Assembly: GCA_958453305.1 (NCBI GenBank)
Contig: CAUDXH010000013.1
Span: 1-57,870 of the forward strand
DNA from: an uncultured Bacteroides sp.
GTDB lineage: Bacteria; Bacteroidota; Bacteroidia; Bacteroidales; Bacteroidaceae
Reading direction: 5' to 3'
DNA length: 57,870 nt
Shown: piece after piece, positions 1-9,101 of the stretch
Layout of the letters: each line of letters starts with the position of its first letter
Position numbering within the stretch: position 1 is the first letter of the stretch
Program-made: the position numbers and the translations under genes
Notes under the pieces: model-generated
Seen by the model: the letters and a program-made list of their open reading frames with translations, nothing else
Database searches by the model: none
Told to the model about the DNA's origin: nothing

Positions 1-1071
1 CGGTTTTATTGTTTAACTTTTAATTTTTCGGTAAAAATTTACCGAAGTATTGTTAATCATATATACAAACAGTTATTATTGAAGAATAACTATCCAAGCG
101 AATGTATGATATCTATTTCAAAAAATGATACTATCATACAATATATCGGGAATAAACCTTCCTCATTATTTTCTTTACAAACAGATAAAGTACCTCTAAG
201 AAAAGATTATTCCATAGTTATACAGGCGCAATTCGTAAACCCCAATAACCTTTTTTTCGGAAAGATGGGGTTACTCCTTGTATCTACAACTATACTTCTC
301 ATTTTTGTTGTATTCTGCATAATCTATCAAGTAAGAATAATATCAAAAATCAATAAGATATCCCAAATCCGTGAAGACTTCTCATACGCTATGGTGCATG
401 ACATGAAAACACCTCTCAGCACAATTATGATGGTACAAGATATGCTGGAAAGCGGAAGGCTTGATACTAGACCGGAGATTAAGAACAAATATATGAGTAT
501 AGCAAAAAGCGAGACAGATCATCTGTTTGCTCTCACCAACAAGATACTTACCATCTCTAAGCTGGAAAACCATAAACTGGAGATGAACAAAACAGAAGTC
601 GAGCTTACACCGATAATAGAGAAACTGACCGAAAAATTCAAGGCTAAAGCACAGAAGCCTGTAAACTTTATCATCAGCTTGCAGGCCAAAACAGCCTATG
701 CCGACAATGACTATCTGGGTGAAGTAATAAGCAATCTGATTGACAATGCCATCAAATACTCTAAGGAGAGTGTGGAAATAAACATCACCACTGAAGAAAG
801 TGAGCGCTACACCATACTGAAAGTACGAGACAATGGGCTGGGCATATCAGAAGCCGATCAGAAAATCATATTCCAAAAGTATGAACGTGCAGCGGCAGCA
901 AAGCGCAGCCGAAGAAACGGAGCTTCAGGCTTCGGACTCGGTCTGAACTTTGTTGACCAGGTGATAAAAGCCCATGAAGGAAGAATATTCGTAAACAGCA
1001 CAGAAGGAGAATTTACGGAATTTACCATCTATCTGCCGCTTGAAACTCCAAAAAACAGACATAATCGGTAA
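1..1071 (+). CDS. Sensor histidine kinase HK1 (5' end outside window)
   Basis: The frame is open from base 1, so the gene starts before the window. The visible part ends a periplasmic sensor region, then shows one membrane helix (about bases 250-345), a HisKA dimerisation helix with the phospho-acceptor His in HDMKTPL, and an HATPase domain with N box NLIDNAIKYS, G1 box DNGLG and G2 box GFGLGLNF. It closely resembles HK2 at 20970-22267, sharing long identical protein stretches and a nearly identical H-box DNA segment. No response regulator follows; an IS630 relic begins about 55 bp after the stop. The kinase core looks intact, so it may still signal, perhaps through the regulator at 22264. 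A TTG at 79 is only an internal codon, not the true start. The family call is secure; the input and partner are unknown. Confidence 0.9.
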   Translation, partial: RFYCLTFNFSVKIYRSIVNHIYKQLLLKNNYPSECMISISKNDTIIQYIGNKPSSLFSLQTDKVPLRKDYSIVIQAQFVNPNNLFFGKMGLLLVSTTILLIFVVFCIIYQVRIISKINKISQIREDFSYAMVHDMKTPLSTIMMVQDMLESGRLDTRPEIKNKYMSIAKSETDHLFALTNKILTISKLENHKLEMNKTEVELTPIIEKLTEKFKAKAQKPVNFIISLQAKTAYADNDYLGEVISNLIDNAIKYSKESVEINITTEESERYTILKVRDNGLGISEADQKIIFQKYERAAAAKRSRRNGASGFGLGLNFVDQVIKAHEGRIFVNSTEGEFTEFTIYLPLETPKNRHNR

Positions 1072-1126
1072 AACACAAGGCTGCTTGTTATTATGGCAAT
1101 AATATCATATAAGTAACTAATCAAAA

Positions 1127-2143
1127 TTAAGTAGCATTATGTTTAAGTTTAATACCCAAGGTATCCCCGACAGCCGCCAATGCCCTATTGACGGTGTAAA
1201 AGAGGTTGTCGCTACTTGCATAATCCTGCGGTCTGATCCATTTAGTTTTCATTATTCTCCACAAGGTTTCCGCAAGGTTCAGGTGAGGGGAATACGGTGG
1301 AAGGTAAAAGAGAAAAAGTCCGCGTTTCTCCCACAGTTCTCTCAATTCCCTTATTTTCTTGTTTCAATGTACGCTCGCATTGTCAATGCACGATTAACGT
1401 ATCTTTCTTTATGTTCAAGGAAAAGGTGTCAAGGTATTCAATGACCTTGTCCGCGTCAATACTTTCAGTCGTGTTGAACCCATGATAGCGGTTGTTCCTG
1501 TCTATCATGCCGAAGATGTTGACCCTTTGTGCCTTTGGGGATGGGATATACACGTCTTCGTTACGGAATTGCCAGCCGTAAGGCACATAGCCTTCGGTGC
1601 ACACATGGCTTTCATCGGCGTAATAGAGGTCTATCTTGCCGTTTATGTTCAGATGTTCAAGTTCTTGCAACTTCTCGGTCTTATACGCATAGAGTTGCGG
1701 CGAGGGGACTCCCCTGGGGCGTTTTCTTATTCGCTTATATCTTGCGCCAAGGCTGATAAAAAATGCTTGAATGTCAGGTCGCTCGCTTCCTTGCCAGTGG
1801 CCTTCTGCCAGGCTTCCCGAGCTTTGCTGACGCTCTGCCTGTCCTGTTCTATGGCCTTGCGAACAACTTCCTCGTCCGTACAGTCCATGATAGGTTTTCG
1901 CCCACAGCCGGGACGGGTCTGCAAGCCGTCGATGCCTTCCGACAAGAAACGTTTTACCCAAGAGTTGACAGATACATGTGACATCTCCGTCTGCAAACCT
2001 ATGGCCTTGCTGGAAAGTCCAGTAGATTTGAGCAGTACGGCACGACAGCGCATCCGAAAGCAATGGCTGTCTCCCTGTCGGAAAACCGTTTCCAACGCCA
2101 AGCGTTCGGAATCCTTTAATAGGATTGATTTGATTTTGCCCAT
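1127..2143 (-). pseudogene. IS630-family transposase, broken
   Basis: Translated from 2143 leftward, the first frame gives an N-terminal helix-turn-helix region ending at 1727. A heptamer T TTT TTA at the end of that frame (near 1763-1769) is a classic -1 slip site, and a -1 shift there continues into the catalytic domain (ADESHV carries the first Asp). That junction may be natural programmed frameshifting. Two further lesions are not: one extra base near 1385-1390 just before the second catalytic Asp (DNASV), and a TGA codon about six residues later. The last part, with NLAETLWR carrying the catalytic Glu, lies in the frame ending at 1127. The DDE triad is therefore recognisable but split, and the gene is dead. 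Confidence 0.85.
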
Positions 2144-2219
2144 AAGTGCATATTTGAATTTTATGAGGCAAAGGTATCAAAAACCTTATGATATAAACCA
2201 ATTATGAACATCTACTTAA
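1127..2219 (-). mobile_element. Degenerate IS630-family insertion sequence
   Basis: About 1.09 kb, the usual size for IS630. An 8-bp inverted repeat, TTAAGTAG (1127-1134) and CTACTTAA (2212-2219), bounds the element. The transposase stop codon lies inside the left repeat. The exact outer ends and TA target duplication are not certain, because the repeat match fades outward. The transposase is broken, so the copy cannot move by itself. It sits between HK1 and the polysaccharide locus. Confidence 0.75.
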
Positions 2220-2266
2220 CACAAATATCTTCATAGATCTTATATCTGTAGATTTATTGGATGAAT

Positions 2267-2401
2267 TTTCCATTTACACAAAATATTTTATAGTGCCGAT
2301 TATGAATCAATTTATGCTTATTTTTGAAAACAGAATCCAGATATAAGAACAAACTTACAACTGAATCCTGTTTCCATTTACACAAAATTCTGGACAGTGT
2401 C
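2267..2401. repeat. Duplicated 18-bp motif, possible end of a lost IS256-like element
   Basis: TTTCCATTTACACAAAAT occurs at 2371-2388 and again, with the first base variable, at 2267-2284. The second copy runs on into TCTGGACAGTGTC. That combination resembles terminal repeats of IS256-type elements from memory. No transposase remains here. The rest of 2226-2452 holds nothing I can identify. Confidence 0.35.
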
Positions 2402-2452
2402 TAAAAAAGTGACTGACTCACGGACAGCAATAAGATTTTATTGGCCAACATA

Positions 2453-4939
2453 TTATTGTATAATACTCATCTCCAACGCTTCCCCACTATCAGGAACAAG
2501 CACATTTAAAATTTGCATTTCCTTGTCATAACTCCATATTACAGCATCAGCAAATATATTTTCCTGTTCTTGTAGTTTGTCAGGCTTTACCTTCTTTTGT
2601 TTTTTTCCAGCTATTACAACTTTCTTAGGCGATTCTTCTATATAAAATCGGAAAATCATATTCCGCTTAGACGGTAGCTGGTAGTTACTACCCTCACGTG
2701 GGGAAATAGCAATTTCAAACCCTTCAACTGTAGTTTTCACATTAATCGGAGTCTTCAAGAACTCGTCTTTTAAATATCCCAAATCGGTCCCTTCATCTTC
2801 ATACAAAAGGAAAGAAGCACTCTGACCTTCTACTGCTGGAAAGACTTCAAATATAACAGGATATTCGGGATGTTCACCAATATAATTCATCACTGGCATA
2901 GTAGGAATGATTGATCCTTGCTTTACAAACATTGGGATACATGACAATGGTGCATCCACTGTCAACCATTGTTCTCCCGAGTAAAGCGTCCTTTTATCAT
3001 TATAGTTCAACCAGTTACCCTCTGGTAAATACAAGTTCTTAGTTTTCGCATTTTTCTTTACGACTGGAGCTATAAGCAATTCTTTACCAAACATAAACTG
3101 TGCATCCGTATCAAATGTTTCCACATCATAAGGATATTCAAGAAACATTGGACGCATAATTGGCAATCCTGCATCATGAGCTTCGCGAGCATACGTATAG
3201 ATATAAGGAATCAATGAATATTTCAATTCTATAGCTTTTTTCACATTCTGTTCTGCTTCTTCCCCAAAAATCCATGGTTCAACTGCATTGTTACCTTCAT
3301 GATGAATACGACTTAACGGATTAAAAGCTCCCATCTGTACCCAACGTGTATAAAGTTCAGCCATTGCTGAATAATCTTTAATATCTCCACAATATCCTGA
3401 TATATCAGTTGTAGTAAAAGGTATCAAGCCTAATCCTGCAGAAAGTAATACAGGAATCTGATTAGCCATCTGCGCCCATCCCTGCGTTACATCGTCACAG
3501 TTCCCACTATCACCAGTCCAACCAAAAGTATAACGCTGCAATCCTGCATAAGCAGCACGAGTCATTTGAAATACACGACGATTGGGATTACGTTTTTCAA
3601 ACTGCTCTTTCACAACTTTGTCCCAAGTTAACCCATACACATTGTGAATCTCACGATGCATTCCCAAATGATGTTTCATCACCAAACGATCCACATCCTC
3701 TTCATTACTCCAAGCAGGCTCACCCATATCCGTCCAAAATCCACTGATACCGTCATTTATAGGCTTTTGCTGATATGCTCCCCACCAATCTGCAACCTCA
3801 GGCTTTGTAAAATCTACCACACCACAGTTTCCACCCCATGGCCAAGGCATATCATAAGTTTTGCCTGTTGTTGAATCAGTTACAAAATAACCAAGACTAT
3901 CAGCCTCCTGCCACTGTTTTTTATTAGATTGAGAAATAACAGGATCTTGTGAAACTACAACCTTAAAACCTTGTGATTTCAAATCTGCCAGCATCTGTTT
4001 AGGATTCTCATAATTGCCTTTACGCCATTCAAAATCTTGCAAGTTCTGAGTCCAACCAATATCTTGATAAATAATATCGCAAGGAATACCACGCTTTCTA
4101 TATCCAGTCGCAATCTCCCGTGTTAAATCCTCACGAGTGAGCATTCCACGACATTGAGCAAATCCCAAAGCCCATTTGGGCGGCATAATTGGCTTTCCTG
4201 TCAGTCCTATATAATGTCCCATAATTTCCTTATAGTCCTTGCCAAACATGAAATAATATATCATTTCACCACCTGGAGCTTCAAAACTATAATAATCTCG
4301 ACTCTCTGTTCCAAACTTAAACTCTGTTTTATAAGTATTATCTAAAAATATACCATAGCGATAATTACTCATAAAAAACGGAATACTCTTATATAAAGGA
4401 TCATCAGCTACACCATAGCAAGGCCGATCACTATTCCACATTTTATATGTTTCCCCTCGTCGATCTAATTTACCGGTTTTTTCTCCCAATCCAAAAAAAT
4501 GCTCATCACGCCTCAGCATTTTATATTCTACCTTCTTTTCACCTTCACAAGTCCGGCCATCACCATAATCACTAAAAATAAGCTTTTGATATTTATCAAA
4601 AATCTGAAGTTTCAAGGGGGATTTATTAACGCGTATTCTCAATACAGGTGTAAAAATCTCATAACAAGACGCTTCCTCATTCACATTGACTACTCCCACA
4701 TCTTCCAGTTCTTCATTAATAACAGCAAACGAAGAATTTAACCGTTGTAATTTCCCGTCTGGAGAGTACCATATCCGAACTACGGATTGCCCACACAATT
4801 TCAATTGAAAAGCTGCACCATTATCCAAATGAAATGTTACTTCACGCCCTTGTTGCGAAAATGACTTACAAATAGGTACTGCAGCTTGCACTACGACTGA
4901 CACAGCTAGGAACAACCATCCAACAATATATCTAAACAT
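2453..4939 (-). CDS. GH31 alpha-glucosidase/xylosidase family glycoside hydrolase
   Basis: This 828-aa protein has a Sec signal peptide (MFRYIVGWLFLAVSVVVQA) and no lipobox, so it is probably periplasmic. The N-terminal beta-sandwich is followed by the GH31 barrel. The nucleophile is Asp404 in GFWTDMGEP and the likely acid/base is Asp477 in GWTGDSGN, 73 residues on. A C-terminal beta region follows. GH31 enzymes are retaining exo-alpha-glycosidases. Beside GH66 and GH97, an alpha-glucosidase trimming isomalto-oligosaccharides to glucose is likely. It is the last gene of the locus, separated from GH97 by a terminator-like hairpin, so its level may be set separately. Confidence 0.93.
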   Translation of the reverse strand: MFRYIVGWLFLAVSVVVQAAVPICKSFSQQGREVTFHLDNGAAFQLKLCGQSVVRIWYSPDGKLQRLNSSFAVINEELEDVGVVNVNEEASCYEIFTPVLRIRVNKSPLKLQIFDKYQKLIFSDYGDGRTCEGEKKVEYKMLRRDEHFFGLGEKTGKLDRRGETYKMWNSDRPCYGVADDPLYKSIPFFMSNYRYGIFLDNTYKTEFKFGTESRDYYSFEAPGGEMIYYFMFGKDYKEIMGHYIGLTGKPIMPPKWALGFAQCRGMLTREDLTREIATGYRKRGIPCDIIYQDIGWTQNLQDFEWRKGNYENPKQMLADLKSQGFKVVVSQDPVISQSNKKQWQEADSLGYFVTDSTTGKTYDMPWPWGGNCGVVDFTKPEVADWWGAYQQKPINDGISGFWTDMGEPAWSNEEDVDRLVMKHHLGMHREIHNVYGLTWDKVVKEQFEKRNPNRRVFQMTRAAYAGLQRYTFGWTGDSGNCDDVTQGWAQMANQIPVLLSAGLGLIPFTTTDISGYCGDIKDYSAMAELYTRWVQMGAFNPLSRIHHEGNNAVEPWIFGEEAEQNVKKAIELKYSLIPYIYTYAREAHDAGLPIMRPMFLEYPYDVETFDTDAQFMFGKELLIAPVVKKNAKTKNLYLPEGNWLNYNDKRTLYSGEQWLTVDAPLSCIPMFVKQGSIIPTMPVMNYIGEHPEYPVIFEVFPAVEGQSASFLLYEDEGTDLGYLKDEFLKTPINVKTTVEGFEIAISPREGSNYQLPSKRNMIFRFYIEESPKKVVIAGKKQKKVKPDKLQEQENIFADAVIWSYDKEMQILNVLVPDSGEALEMSIIQ

Positions 4940-5010
4940 AGGCTTATGATTTATAATTATAATTCTCTAACTTTACAATCTATCCAAGACTCAATTAATT
5001 TACTTCATCC

Positions 5011-5057
5011 TAAAAAAAGAATAAGCACCTCTGTAAATCTAACCTCACAGAGGTGCT
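5011..5057 (-). terminator. Intrinsic terminator-like hairpin between GH97 and GH31
   Basis: AGCACCTCTGT (5024-5034) pairs perfectly over 11 bp with ACAGAGGTGCT (5047-5057). Read on the minus strand, the hairpin is followed after a few bases by seven T (5018-5012). It lies downstream of the GH97 stop and upstream of the GH31 start. It could end the main transcript or lower GH31 expression. Confidence 0.75.
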
Positions 5058-5101
5058 AACATCAAAGTTCTAATTAGTTATATCAACCTTTATAATAAAT
5101 A

Positions 5102-7258
5102 TTATTTTATAGGCGATACAGATAGCTTTTTCAACCCCTTCATTTCGTCTGAATTTGTAACCTCAAATAGACTTACAGCATATCCACCTGCTTCTACCGT
5201 ATTTATTTTTAGTTTGTTCTTAGAGTTAACAAGTCCTTTTACAATCTGATATGATTGAGGATTTAACTTATAATCAGTATCTTTAGTATCAGCATATATG
5301 GTAGCTATATAATTCTTCCCTTTTTCCAAAAAATCAAGTGAAATAACTGATTGATGATTAGCATTACCTGTAGCACTACCAATAAACCAATTATTCGTTC
5401 CCTTTTCTTTTCGAGCCACAGTTACATATTTCCCTGGTTCTGCTTCAAGATAAATACTATTATCCCAATCAACCGGTACATCTTTTATAAATTGAAAAGC
5501 ATCCATAAAACGCTCATAATTTTCTGGAAGATCTGCAGCCATCTGAAGAGGGCTATACATCGTTACATACAATGCTAATTGATTTGCCAATGTAGCATTT
5601 ACGTGTGAACTATTACTCGGATTTAATTTGGAAATATTCATTTCAAAAATACCTGGTGTATAATCCATCGGCCCTCCTTGAAGTCTCGTAAAAGGCAAGA
5701 CTGTCGTATGAAATGTTTTACTGCCACCAAAAGCCTGATACTCGGTACCACGTGCAGATTCATTTCCAATCAGATTAGGATATGTACGACAAAGTCCTGT
5801 AGGACGAACTGCTTCGTGAGCATTCACCATTATTTTATGTTTAGCAGCCTCTACAACACAATACAAATAATGATTATTCATCCACTGCCCATAATGGTGT
5901 TCACCATAAGGCAAGATATTTCCCACATACCCACTTTTTACAGCTGTATAGCCATATTTATTCATTAACTGATAAGCCTGTTCAAGATGTCTCTCATAAT
6001 TACGAGATGAACCAGATGTTTCATGATGCATCATCAACCTTATTCCTTTATCATGTGCGTATCTATTCAACTGTTCAATATCAAAATCAGGATAAGGAGT
6101 CACAAAATCAAAAACATAATCTTTTTGATTTCCAAACCAATCTTCCCAACCAACATTCCATCCTTCTACCAACAACTGATCGAATCCATGTTTCGCAGCG
6201 AAATCAATATACTTCTTCACATTTCTTGTATTAGCAGGATGATTACCATTAGATTTTACTTTCCGATAATCCGTTTCTCCAAGCTTCACGGACGGAATAT
6301 CATTAGTATAGCTCCATGGCTTCCCTCCAGCAATCATCTCCCACCATACACCCATATATTTTACAGGTTTAATCCAAGAAGTATCCTCAATTTTACATGG
6401 CTCATTCAAATTCAAAATCAAATGAGATGATAAAATATCACATGCATCATCAGAGACCATAACTGTACGCCATGGAGAATGACATGGAGTTTGTAAACGT
6501 CCTTTGAATCCGTCTGCATCAGGAGTAAGCCATGACTCAAATACCATGTTTTTGTCATCCAAATTCAAATGCATACAAGAATAATTCACCAAAGCTGCTT
6601 CATGCAAATTAATATACAACCCCTCATCTGTTTTCATCTGCAATGATGTTTGCACTCCTGTTGGGGAAAATACAGTTTGAGAAGCATTAGAAGTTACCGC
6701 ATTAGACAATAATGAACGTATTTCTGACAATTTAGATTCTGTATAATCATATTCTTGTGTATCATAATCCCCAGGAATCCACCAAGCCGTATGATCACCA
6801 GTCATAGCAAACTGACTATGCTCCTCTTTTATTACAAAATAAACTAAATTTTTTTGCTGGGGAAATTCATAACGGAATCCAACCCCATCGTCATATACCC
6901 GAAAACGAATATTCATATAACGATCTGTTGATGGCTGCTTCAACTCTGCAAGAAGTTCATTATAATGATTACGTATTTCTTTGACCTCACCCCATACAGG
7001 CTGCCAAGTTTCATCAAAAGTAAATGTAGTAGCATTAAGTTGTTCAAAGCCATCCATCAAATTCTTTCCATCACGTAATTCCAGACCTAATCTACTTTCT
7101 TTAATTACAGGTTTACCTTTGTAATCTACTTTATAAGTAGGTATCCCATTCTTTAACTGGAAATCAATTGAAACGATTCCATTAGGTGATGTTACCACAT
7201 CAGCATCAACATTTAATGCTGAAAATAATAATGCAGATACAATTAATTTTAGCTTCAT
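5102..7258 (-). CDS. GH97 alpha-glucosidase (SusB-type, inverting)
   Basis: A 718-aa protein with a signal peptide and no lipobox, so periplasmic. It has the GH97 order: N-terminal beta-sandwich, (beta/alpha)8 barrel with WNVGWEDWFG, and C-terminal beta domain. Glu413 (HHETSGS), Glu482 (NAHEAV) and Glu506 (RGTEY) have exactly the spacing (69 and 24) of Glu439, Glu508 and Glu532 in B. thetaiotaomicron SusB. That marks the inverting, calcium-dependent branch. SusB-type enzymes release glucose from non-reducing ends of alpha-glucans, including alpha-1,6 links. The gap to the GH66 gene is 14 bp, so the two are co-transcribed. Confidence 0.95.
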   Translation of the reverse strand: MKLKLIVSALLFSALNVDADVVTSPNGIVSIDFQLKNGIPTYKVDYKGKPVIKESRLGLELRDGKNLMDGFEQLNATTFTFDETWQPVWGEVKEIRNHYNELLAELKQPSTDRYMNIRFRVYDDGVGFRYEFPQQKNLVYFVIKEEHSQFAMTGDHTAWWIPGDYDTQEYDYTESKLSEIRSLLSNAVTSNASQTVFSPTGVQTSLQMKTDEGLYINLHEAALVNYSCMHLNLDDKNMVFESWLTPDADGFKGRLQTPCHSPWRTVMVSDDACDILSSHLILNLNEPCKIEDTSWIKPVKYMGVWWEMIAGGKPWSYTNDIPSVKLGETDYRKVKSNGNHPANTRNVKKYIDFAAKHGFDQLLVEGWNVGWEDWFGNQKDYVFDFVTPYPDFDIEQLNRYAHDKGIRLMMHHETSGSSRNYERHLEQAYQLMNKYGYTAVKSGYVGNILPYGEHHYGQWMNNHYLYCVVEAAKHKIMVNAHEAVRPTGLCRTYPNLIGNESARGTEYQAFGGSKTFHTTVLPFTRLQGGPMDYTPGIFEMNISKLNPSNSSHVNATLANQLALYVTMYSPLQMAADLPENYERFMDAFQFIKDVPVDWDNSIYLEAEPGKYVTVARKEKGTNNWFIGSATGNANHQSVISLDFLEKGKNYIATIYADTKDTDYKLNPQSYQIVKGLVNSKNKLKINTVEAGGYAVSLFEVTNSDEMKGLKKLSVSPIK

Positions 7259-7272
7259 ACTGTTTTTTATTC

Positions 7273-9081
7273 TTATTTATATTCAACAACCAACATGTTC
7301 CAATATTTTAATGAAGGCAAAGTAAACTCTAAACGGTTCCCATTTACCTTAAATGCAATTGGGATTACGGCTCCTCCGGCATAATCAGGTGATGCCATCC
7401 AAAGACCTTTCACAGAACGTGAAGGACAAATACTAAAGGAAGGGCTTTCAATTGTATTTGGTTCCGGCATAGTTCCATAATCATCACGCCATTCATCACT
7501 ATCAGCTTGTGATAAGTTCAACAAATGAATAACATCCTGATTTTCCAGACTACGCCCTATCGTACATAACTTTCCTTTAACCGGTGGCCAGGATTGCACC
7601 TCAAATTTACCGTCAACAGATGCAATATCGACATTAGTTGTCAATGAACCACCATCACGCAGCACATTCTGATAAGCAGTCATAAAATCATAATAATGAA
7701 TTATATCCTTTTTTAAAGCCTCCGTCATTTTCAAGTTGTCATTAGGGAAATACTCCTTGCACAACATGTGAGGGCCAAGTTCCAAATGCGAACCTCCCAA
7801 CGCAAACATCACCGCATCGGTCAACAAGACCCCAGGAGCATTAAATTCACCTACATTTTCAGCCAACCAATAGTTCATATAGGCTGCAAATACAGTGTTC
7901 AACTGATTGCCAGAGTATTCATTATTTTCATCTATAATTGTTTTCAGATGACTAAATTTCGCCTCAGTACGGTCATTATCTTTACCCCATACCTCATTAT
8001 ACAAAAAATCAACCTTTCCTGTTTTGGCTATCTGTTCTGCTCCATAGCGACTGACAGCATTCATAATCAACCTCTTATCTGGATGTGCTTGCTTCATTGC
8101 CTTTATAAATGACGCATAACCTTGTGTCAAATCAACTTCCTTACCATAGACATTAAATACGGTTCCTCTGTTTCCCAACTGATCTATCTGATAACCATCA
8201 AAAGCAAAATGATTATATACGTCTGTATTACGTTGTATCAAATAGTCCTGCCATGCCTTATTCCCCGGATCTGTCAAATAAATATTACTTTTCCAACTAT
8301 CAGGCAATTCATGGCAATCACGGGTTTTTGCCTTATAATCTTTGAAAAGCCCCCAGCTATCTTTCACACCATCCAAATTCGCATCATCTAAAGCACCAAA
8401 ACAAAGATTATAAAAAATGGACTTCATCCCCAAAGCATGCTGCACCTCAATATACTTTTCCACAATTTCTGTATATACATCACGATTGGCAACATCCTTA
8501 TACACAGGCATAATCTGTCCATCACGGGTACTTCCTAAAGGCCAATGATGCTTATTATGCCAGTCTTGAAATTGTACACCATTAATGTGGCAACGGCTCA
8601 AATAAGACATCTCATCCTTTATATCTTCATCCGATTTCTGACCAAACTCTGCCACAAATCCATACCGAGGAAATCGTTTCCAATCGCTAGAAGCATCAAC
8701 CGCAATCGTGCCGTAAATAACTTCCTTATCATCTGAATCATCCGACGATGCATAAATATCAACCATATAGCCTGTAAAATCTATAGTTGGAAGAGTCCAA
8801 GTCCATGACGAGCCAGCCAAAGGTTGTTCTTCAATTACTTCATCCAAATGACGATAACGAATTCTTGCGTTCGACGGAATATCACCTAAAATTGCAAAAC
8901 TTACTGTTTCTCCTGGTGCATAACAAGCTTTATCCGTAAATAAAGAAATACCAGTTCCTTCCTCTATTTTAATAGAAACTTCCCCTCCTTCATATTCCAC
9001 ATTTGCCATTCCTACTCCGTCATCGTTATTACATGCAGTAAAAAGGGAAAAAATTCCTGCCAAGTAAATTATTTTTTTCAT
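7273..9081 (-). CDS. GH66 dextranase, surface lipoprotein
   Basis: I start at the ATG at 9081, giving 602 aa, because MKKIIYLAGIFSLFTAC is a lipoprotein signal with Cys17 as the lipid site. A longer reading from 9180 would run into the gene upstream. After an N-terminal beta-sandwich comes the GH66 barrel: Asp300 in YQIDQLG is the expected nucleophile and Glu363 in YNEVWG the acid/base, by analogy with streptococcal dextranase. GH66 enzymes cut internal alpha-1,6-glucosidic bonds of dextran, some also making cyclic isomalto-oligosaccharides. A lipidated, probably surface-exposed position fits the first cut before SusCD uptake. This gene is the strongest clue to the substrate of the locus. Confidence 0.93.
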   Translation of the reverse strand: MKKIIYLAGIFSLFTACNNDDGVGMANVEYEGGEVSIKIEEGTGISLFTDKACYAPGETVSFAILGDIPSNARIRYRHLDEVIEEQPLAGSSWTWTLPTIDFTGYMVDIYASSDDSDDKEVIYGTIAVDASSDWKRFPRYGFVAEFGQKSDEDIKDEMSYLSRCHINGVQFQDWHNKHHWPLGSTRDGQIMPVYKDVANRDVYTEIVEKYIEVQHALGMKSIFYNLCFGALDDANLDGVKDSWGLFKDYKAKTRDCHELPDSWKSNIYLTDPGNKAWQDYLIQRNTDVYNHFAFDGYQIDQLGNRGTVFNVYGKEVDLTQGYASFIKAMKQAHPDKRLIMNAVSRYGAEQIAKTGKVDFLYNEVWGKDNDRTEAKFSHLKTIIDENNEYSGNQLNTVFAAYMNYWLAENVGEFNAPGVLLTDAVMFALGGSHLELGPHMLCKEYFPNDNLKMTEALKKDIIHYYDFMTAYQNVLRDGGSLTTNVDIASVDGKFEVQSWPPVKGKLCTIGRSLENQDVIHLLNLSQADSDEWRDDYGTMPEPNTIESPSFSICPSRSVKGLWMASPDYAGGAVIPIAFKVNGNRLEFTLPSLKYWNMLVVEYK

Positions 9082-9101
9082 GATAAATAATTCTAAATTA
9101 A

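Noticed and set aside
1482..2207. Long plus-strand open frame of 241 codons across the IS
   Set aside because: It is the antisense of the transposase, whose HTH and DDE motifs are on the minus strand; the plus-strand product resembles no protein I know.
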